8,833 nt of DNA from Piscirickettsiaceae bacterium (GTDB lineage: Bacteria > Pseudomonadota > Gammaproteobacteria > Thiomicrospirales > Thiomicrospiraceae). Shown here one piece after another: positions 4,588-8,833 of the stretch. The notes beneath the pieces are model-generated. The model worked only from the letters and a program-made list of their open reading frames with translations, was not told where the DNA came from and ran no database searches. Within the stretch, counting starts at the first letter, position 1; the number at the start of each line of letters is the position of its first letter. The position numbers and the translations under genes are program-made. The DNA lies in the NCBI GenBank assembly GCA_021767305.1, contig JAASTL010000019.1:1-8833 (forward strand), read 5' to 3'.

Positions 4588-7401
4588 TTAAAATGATTTT
4601 TCACCGGCCGGTTGACTGAGCTTTCCAAGTTGCACCAAGCTCAATACGGTGGCGCCCACTACAACTAAAAATACCCCAAGATCAAACGCTATGGCGCTGG
4701 CTAGTTCAAATTCACCAACAACAGGCCAATGAATATGGGCAAACGCTGAGGTTAGGAATGGGAAGCCAACTAGCATAGAGACCACACCGGTCGCACTGGC
4801 AATAATGACACCTAAACCAATGGCCCAATGCATATCTATTTTCAGACGTTGTTGCGTCCATTCAATGCCGTTGGCAAGGTAAAACACGATTAATGCAACC
4901 GAAGCGATTAACCCCGCAATAAAACCACCGCCCGGTAGATTATGACCTCGAAGGAATATATAAACTGCAACCATTAACATCAGCGGCAATAGCAAGCGTG
5001 AAAAGGTTTGCAAAATCACAGGATGACGATCTTGGCTCCAAATCTGTCCCAGTTCATTGCCTTGCGGTTGTGGTAGCTTCAAGTTTTGTAATAAAGCGTA
5101 AATTCCCAACCCAGCCAGAGCTAATACAACAATTTCGCCCAGTGTATCAAAGCCACGGAAGTCGACTAAAATCACATTGACCACATTGGTTCCACCGCCG
5201 CCGGGCACACTATTATTTAAGAAAAAGTTTGAGATAGGGTCAAAGTCACGACTCAACACCATTAAGGTCAAAATCGTCACACCGATACCGGCAGCGATTG
5301 CAAAAATAGCGTCACGCCAAAGTCGTTTTTGATTGGTTTCTTGAGGTGTTTGTTGCGGTAAGAAAAACAGCGCTAACAATAAAAGCACAATGGTCACTAC
5401 TTCAACAGACAGTTGCGTGAGCGCCAAATCTGGCGCGGAGAATTTCACAAAGGTCAGTGAAACAATTAAACCCACCACGCCGACGATGATAATGCTACGA
5501 ACACGGTGAGCATGCCAAACCGCACTGAGCACACTGGCAATCATTAACAATAAAGCGGCTAATAAGCTAACTGGGTCAATTGGCAGCCATTCCCGATTGC
5601 CAAAGAGATTTTGAATCATACCGTTGGTTTGCCAAAAAGCTGAGATTGAGATGATAAATGTCGCTAAAAGCGTTAAAAATGCCGAGTTTTGCAAAGATCC
5701 TTTGTCAAAATTTTGGGTAAACACTTTGCAACCTAAAATCACATTCGCCATGATTTTTTGGAAATAACGTCTCGCATCAATGTGTTGATGTTGCTCATAC
5801 CATCGAATAATCCAGTCGCGCTTGAAATAGACAATTGAACCCACCACCAATGCTGCAATCGACATCATGAGTGGCAAATTAAAGCCGTGCCAAATTGCCA
5901 AACTGTATTCAGGCACATCGCCTTGTAAGGTGCCATCCACTGCTATCGCTAGAATTGGGGCAACCGTAAACATTGGCAAAATACCCACCGCTAAACAAGC
6001 AATGACTAATAAATCGACGGGGATTTTCATTAAACGCGGAGGTTCATGGGGCGTCTTGGATAAGCCAACCGGTTCGCCATTGAAAAAAACGTCGTGTACA
6101 AATCGGAAAGAATACGCTACGGAGAAAATACCGGCAATGGTCACCAGTATAGGAATCGACCAAGCCCAAATACTGGTTTGCGAGGCAATGACCGCTTCGG
6201 CAAAGAACATCTCTTTACTCAAGAAGCCATTCAGCAATGGAACGCCAGCCATTGCTAAGGAGGCAATAATCGCCAATGCTGCGGTGTGCGGCATGTATTT
6301 AATTAAACCATTAAGTTTTCGCATATCCCGGGTGCCAGTTTCATGGTCGATAATTCCCGCAACCATAAATAATGAGGCCTTAAAAGTTGCGTGATTGATA
6401 ATATGGAAAATCGCTGCCACGGCTGCAAACTGAGTGCCAAACCCAAACAGTAAAGTAATTAACCCTAAATGACTGATGGTTGAATAAGCCAATAATCCTT
6501 TTAAGTCGTGTTTGAATAGTGCTGTGTAAGCACCAATCAATAAAGTGATCATTCCGGCTGAACCGACCAACCACATCCATAGATCAGTTCCTGAGAGGGC
6601 TGGGAAAAAGCGAGCTAAAAGGAAAATACCTGCTTTGACCATCGTCGCAGAGTGCAAATAGGCTGATACCGGAGTCGGTGCGGCCATGGCATGAGGCAAC
6701 CAAAAATGGAAAGGAAATTGCGCTGATTTGGTAAACACACCCAATAAAAATAGCACCAGCATGGGTGCATACCAATCGTGATTTTGAATTAATTCACCGG
6801 CCGGTAATATATCACTGAGCTGATAACTTCCAACCATATGACCCAACATTAAAACGGCACCGAGTAGAGCTAAACCTCCAGCACCGGTAATTGCCAAGGC
6901 CATTTTGGCACCTTCTCGAGCTTCTTTTCTGTGTTGCCAGTAGCTAATCAGCAAAAATGAAGTTAAGGATGTTAGTTCCCAAAATACGACTAACTGTAGG
7001 ATATTTTCCGAGAGAACAATTCCAAGCATTGATCCCATAAACATCATTAAATAGGCAAAAAACCGCCCCATTGAATCTTTTGGCGACAAGTACCAGCGCG
7101 CGTAAATTATGACCAATAACCCAATAATTAATATGAGCCCAGAAAATAGTAGTGCGAGTCCATCCAAGCGGAAAGAGAACATTAAGCCAATGGAAGGTAG
7201 CCAATTCCACGTTTGAATCAAGGTCTCACCGGCAAAAACTTTTTCACCGGCCGGTAGGAGCAGTAGCAAACAGATAAAAGCGATGAATCCACTGACCCAA
7301 GCCGCAGCCAATCGATTAAATTTTGCACTGTAGGCCGCAATTCCAGCGCCTAAAAATGGCAGCAAAGCAATAAGTGCAAGATTAACGTCCAAAATTTCCA
7401 T
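4588..7401 (-). CDS. mrpA: Na+/H+ antiporter subunit A with fused MrpB domain
   Basis: Largest subunit of the Mrp antiporter, 937 residues. Stand-alone MrpA is about 800; here the MrpB domain is fused to its end, as in group-2 operons (PhaAB type). Residues 1 to about 520 are NuoL-like: E142 in FWELTSLTSFL, K225 in FTKSAQFPFHFWLPHAM (223-239), a lysine at 301 in HDLKGLLAYSTISH, and H333, H337 and K341 in FHIINHATFKAS. Residues ~605-775 form the extra MrpA membrane region with SAPDLALTQLSVE (655-667). Residues ~795-925 are the MrpB part, marked by GHNLPGGGFIAGL (819-831). ATG at 7399-7401 is chosen because a hydrophobic helix follows at once; the nearest Shine-Dalgarno-like AAAGG is about 15 bases away, so it is weak. 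A good -10 box lies 43 bases upstream. Three loop or tail positions (50-53, 200-203, 931-934) carry PAGE encoded by the same repeat. Its 3' end is 6 bases from the MITE-like element. Confidence 0.97.
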   Translation of the reverse strand: MEILDVNLALIALLPFLGAGIAAYSAKFNRLAAAWVSGFIAFICLLLLLPAGEKVFAGETLIQTWNWLPSIGLMFSFRLDGLALLFSGLILIIGLLVIIYARWYLSPKDSMGRFFAYLMMFMGSMLGIVLSENILQLVVFWELTSLTSFLLISYWQHRKEAREGAKMALAITGAGGLALLGAVLMLGHMVGSYQLSDILPAGELIQNHDWYAPMLVLFLLGVFTKSAQFPFHFWLPHAMAAPTPVSAYLHSATMVKAGIFLLARFFPALSGTDLWMWLVGSAGMITLLIGAYTALFKHDLKGLLAYSTISHLGLITLLFGFGTQFAAVAAIFHIINHATFKASLFMVAGIIDHETGTRDMRKLNGLIKYMPHTAALAIIASLAMAGVPLLNGFLSKEMFFAEAVIASQTSIWAWSIPILVTIAGIFSVAYSFRFVHDVFFNGEPVGLSKTPHEPPRLMKIPVDLLVIACLAVGILPMFTVAPILAIAVDGTLQGDVPEYSLAIWHGFNLPLMMSIAALVVGSIVYFKRDWIIRWYEQHQHIDARRYFQKIMANVILGCKVFTQNFDKGSLQNSAFLTLLATFIISISAFWQTNGMIQNLFGNREWLPIDPVSLLAALLLMIASVLSAVWHAHRVRSIIIVGVVGLIVSLTFVKFSAPDLALTQLSVEVVTIVLLLLALFFLPQQTPQETNQKRLWRDAIFAIAAGIGVTILTLMVLSRDFDPISNFFLNNSVPGGGGTNVVNVILVDFRGFDTLGEIVVLALAGLGIYALLQNLKLPQPQGNELGQIWSQDRHPVILQTFSRLLLPLMLMVAVYIFLRGHNLPGGGFIAGLIASVALIVFYLANGIEWTQQRLKIDMHWAIGLGVIIASATGVVSMLVGFPFLTSAFAHIHWPVVGEFELASAIAFDLGVFLVVVGATVLSLVQLGKLSQPAGEKSF
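4603..4612. repeat. Iterated palindrome ACCGGCCGGT, mrpA 3' end
   Basis: This is one of four identical 10-base palindromes in the window. In the mrpA frame, with the following GAA, it encodes PAGE at residues 931-934 in the last nine residues, a tail past the final membrane helix where family conservation is low. The shared block on the coding strand is ACCGGCCGGTGAA. Confidence 0.8.
6796..6805. repeat. Iterated palindrome ACCGGCCGGT, mrpA middle
   Basis: Second mrpA copy, in the loop after the membrane helix ending near residue 190. With the following GAA it encodes PAGE at 200-203. The 13-base coding-strand block ACCGGCCGGTGAA and its phase relative to the frame are identical to the other two mrpA copies. 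Confidence 0.8.
7246..7255. repeat. Iterated palindrome ACCGGCCGGT, mrpA 5' part
   Basis: Third mrpA copy, encoding PAGE at residues 50-53 just after the second hydrophobic segment. A half copy, TCACCGGC (7226-7233), repeats the TCACCGGC at 7244-7251 and gives a second Ala-Gly-Glu at residues 57-59. This suggests local duplication or slippage next to the palindrome. Confidence 0.8.
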
Positions 7402-7443
7402 AATGAATAGCTATCGCCTTTGAAAAGTGACAATTTATTAAGC

Positions 7444-7473
7444 ATTATAGCTAGCCTTAGGTAATTATTTGAA
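7444..7473 (-). promoter_or_regulatory. Probable promoter of the mrp operon
   Basis: On the minus strand, a perfect TATAAT (complement of 7444-7449) is preceded after 18 bases by TTCAAA (complement of 7468-7473), four of six matches to the -35 consensus. Transcription would begin near 7437, giving a leader of about 36 bases before the mrpA ATG. It is the only strong sigma-70-like -10 box seen immediately upstream of the operon. No NhaR-like or other known regulator site was recognised. Confidence 0.55.
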
Positions 7474-7558
7474 CTCTAGTGCCTGAAAAAATATTACTCA
7501 GTTCAATTCTTAGAGTTTTGCATCGCAAATTCAGACAATCCAGCCTTATTTATCAATG

Positions 7559-7588
7559 ATTTCGTTATAATTTACTGCTTAACGAAAT
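7559..7588. promoter_or_regulatory. Operator-like inverted repeat over the glmS -10 box and start region
   Basis: ATTTCGTTA (7559-7567) and TAACGAAAT (7580-7588) are perfect 9-base inverted arms 12 bases apart, so their centres are 21 bases (about two helical turns) apart. They straddle the glmS -10 box and expected transcription start, a placement typical of a repressor site. The TTTCGTT half-site is reminiscent of DeoR-family regulators, some of which control amino-sugar genes; that link is inference. As RNA the 9-pair stem would exist only if transcription started upstream of 7559. Confidence 0.5.
7566..7571 (+). promoter_or_regulatory. glmS -10 box
   Basis: This is a perfect TATAAT with no good -35: the best hexamers upstream, such as TTATTT at 7546-7551, are poorly spaced. 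No extended TGn motif is present. Transcription from it would start near 7578, leaving a leader of about 27 bases. The weak -35 together with the overlapping inverted repeat suggests a regulated or activator-assisted promoter. Confidence 0.5.
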
Positions 7589-7604
7589 AAAAGGTGGCTC
7601 ATTT

Positions 7605-8833
7605 ATGTGCGGAATAGTCGGTGGTGTTGCTGAACGAAATGTGGTTCCAATTTTATTGGAGGGTTTAAGGCGCTTAGAGTATCGCGGTTATGATTCTTCT
7701 GGAGTTGCCATTCTAGATGGGGACACCAGTATTCAAAGGCAACGCGCACTGGGAAAAATTCATGCACTAAATGACAAAATTTCTTCCGTTGAGAGTTTTA
7801 ACGGAAATATTGGTATTGCGCATACTCGCTGGGCAACTCATGGTGAGCCTTCTGAGGCGAATGCACATCCGCATATTTGCAACAAGCAAATTGCAGTCGT
7901 TCACAATGGCATTATTGAAAACTATCAGCAACTCAAAGCCCAACAAAAGCAAGCTGGCTACACCTTCACTTCGCAAACGGATACCGAAGTCGTTGCACAC
8001 GAAATTTACGCTCAACGTCAAAACAGTCATTCGTTACTCGAAGCAGTTCAAAAATCGGTTGCGCTGTTTGAAGGTGCTTATGCCTTAGGTGTTATCAGTG
8101 TGGATGACCCTCAGACCTTGATTGCCGCCAGAAAAGGCAGTCCATTGGTGATTGGTGTTGGAATTGGAGAATATTTTATTGCTTCGGATGTCTCCGCCTT
8201 GTTGCCGGTGACGCAAAACTTTATCTTTCTGGAAGAAGGCGATATTGCCAAAATTCAGCGAGACAGCCTTGAGATTTATGATGAAGATGGAAAGCTCGTT
8301 GAGCGGCAAATTAAACAGTCGTCTTTGAAGGCAAATGCCGTTGAGTTAGGCGAGCATCGCCATTTTATGCACAAGGAGATATTTGAACAGCCGCAATCGG
8401 TGACAGATACCTTACAAGGCCGGATTACTGAAAACGAAGCCTTGGTCTCCAGTTTTGGTCATCAGGCGCAAGCGCTGTTTGAACAAATTGAACGTTTGCA
8501 AATTATCGCCTGTGGCACCAGTTATCACTCTGGCATGGTTGCCAAATATTGGTTTGAGGATATTCTTCAAATGCCCTGCCAAGTCGAAGTTGCCAGTGAA
8601 TATCGTTATCGCAACCCTGTCATTCAAGACAAAACCTTGTTTGTCACGATTAGCCAGTCCGGTGAAACGGCGGATACTCTAGCCGCTCTGAAGCAGTTAA
8701 AAAATGGGCGCGGTAAGAAAGTTCTGCCGACCTTAACCATTTGTAATGTACCGGAATCCAGTTTAACTCGTGAGTCTGACTTAACCTTTTTAACTCATGC
8801 GGGTCCAGAAATTGGTGTTGCTTCCACCAAAGC
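7605..8833 (+). CDS. glmS: Glutamine--fructose-6-phosphate aminotransferase, 5' part
   Basis: Glucosamine-6-phosphate synthase: fructose-6-phosphate + glutamine gives glucosamine-6-phosphate + glutamate, the first committed step to UDP-GlcNAc for peptidoglycan and LPS. It is a cytoplasmic enzyme. The frame is open to the right edge with 409 whole codons of the usual ~610, so about 200 residues are missing. The N-terminal glutaminase domain (about 1-240) begins MCGIVGG, with the nucleophile Cys2 exposed after Met removal. It shows HTRWATHG (73-80), HNGIIEN (100-106) and D126 of SQTDTE. The first sugar-isomerase (SIS) domain follows from about 290, with ACGTSYHSG (302-310), SQSGETADT (350-358) and EIGVASTKA at the edge. 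The start is fixed by the Cys2 requirement and by AAGGTGG (7591-7597) seven bases upstream. It is transcribed divergently from mrp. glmU, a frequent neighbour, is not immediately upstream here. Confidence 0.98.
   Translation, partial: MCGIVGGVAERNVVPILLEGLRRLEYRGYDSSGVAILDGDTSIQRQRALGKIHALNDKISSVESFNGNIGIAHTRWATHGEPSEANAHPHICNKQIAVVHNGIIENYQQLKAQQKQAGYTFTSQTDTEVVAHEIYAQRQNSHSLLEAVQKSVALFEGAYALGVISVDDPQTLIAARKGSPLVIGVGIGEYFIASDVSALLPVTQNFIFLEEGDIAKIQRDSLEIYDEDGKLVERQIKQSSLKANAVELGEHRHFMHKEIFEQPQSVTDTLQGRITENEALVSSFGHQAQALFEQIERLQIIACGTSYHSGMVAKYWFEDILQMPCQVEVASEYRYRNPVIQDKTLFVTISQSGETADTLAALKQLKNGRGKKVLPTLTICNVPESSLTRESDLTFLTHAGPEIGVASTK

Noticed and set aside
5867..6394. 175-residue open frame on the plus strand opposite mrpA
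   Set aside because: It lies wholly antisense to a strongly conserved membrane protein region, shows no recognisable domain and has no convincing ribosome site. It is a frame shadow, as are the shorter frames at 607-825, 1995-2222, 4998-5180, 6380-6775, 6944-7210, 7767-8309 and 8412-8682.
2215..7401. Complex I (NuoL/NuoM/NuoN) or formate hydrogenlyase/hydrogenase membrane arm
   Set aside because: MrpA and MrpD share these folds, but the full A-C-D-E-F-G order, the MrpB tail and the Mrp-specific E, F and G subunits settle the identity as an Mrp antiporter.
7571..7604. glmS ribozyme/riboswitch
   Set aside because: Transcription from the TATAAT leaves a leader of only about 27 bases, far too short, and the glmS ribozyme is typical of Gram-positive bacteria.

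Overview
The window reads as chromosomal DNA from an aerobic gammaproteobacterium. The oxygen-dependent coproporphyrinogen oxidase, the Hsp15-type S4 protein and a group-2 (A/B-fused) Mrp antiporter operon all fit that. The sequence is moderately AT-rich. A Thiomicrospira/Hydrogenovibrio-like marine sulfur oxidiser is my guess, but nothing here proves the genus.

Layout. Bases 2-634 (+) hold the last 210 codons of hemF, followed after 3 bases by hslR (638-1036, +). The hslR stop lies one base from the end of a six-gene operon on the minus strand. In transcription order this operon is mrpA (7401-4588, with the MrpB domain fused to its C-terminus), mrpC, mrpD, mrpE, mrpF and mrpG (ending at 1038). 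Across a 203-base divergent promoter region, glmS starts at 7605 (+) and runs off the right edge after 409 complete codons.

How the genes work together. The mrp genes encode the complete multi-subunit Na+(K+)/H+ antiporter of the inner membrane. It uses the proton motive force to expel Na+ and acidify the cytoplasm. MrpA and MrpD are the complex I-like ion-translocating subunits, and both keep the Glu and Lys residues expected of the family. HemF (haem synthesis), HslR (rescue of stalled 50S subunits) and GlmS (glucosamine-6-phosphate for cell wall and LPS) are housekeeping neighbours without an obvious functional link to the antiporter.

Non-coding structure. No new gene system is visible. 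The unexpected content is repetitive DNA inside the operon. The mrpD-E-F junctions overlap tightly, but each of the other three junctions carries a different repeat: a 101-base two-hairpin MITE-like element (A-C), a roughly 200-base structured dispersed-repeat-like segment (C-D), and a perfect 20-base palindrome (F-G). The core of that palindrome, ACCGGCCGGT, recurs three times inside mrpA, each time encoding Pro-Ala-Gly-Glu in a poorly conserved stretch. A 9-base inverted repeat overlaps the glmS -10 box and looks like an operator.
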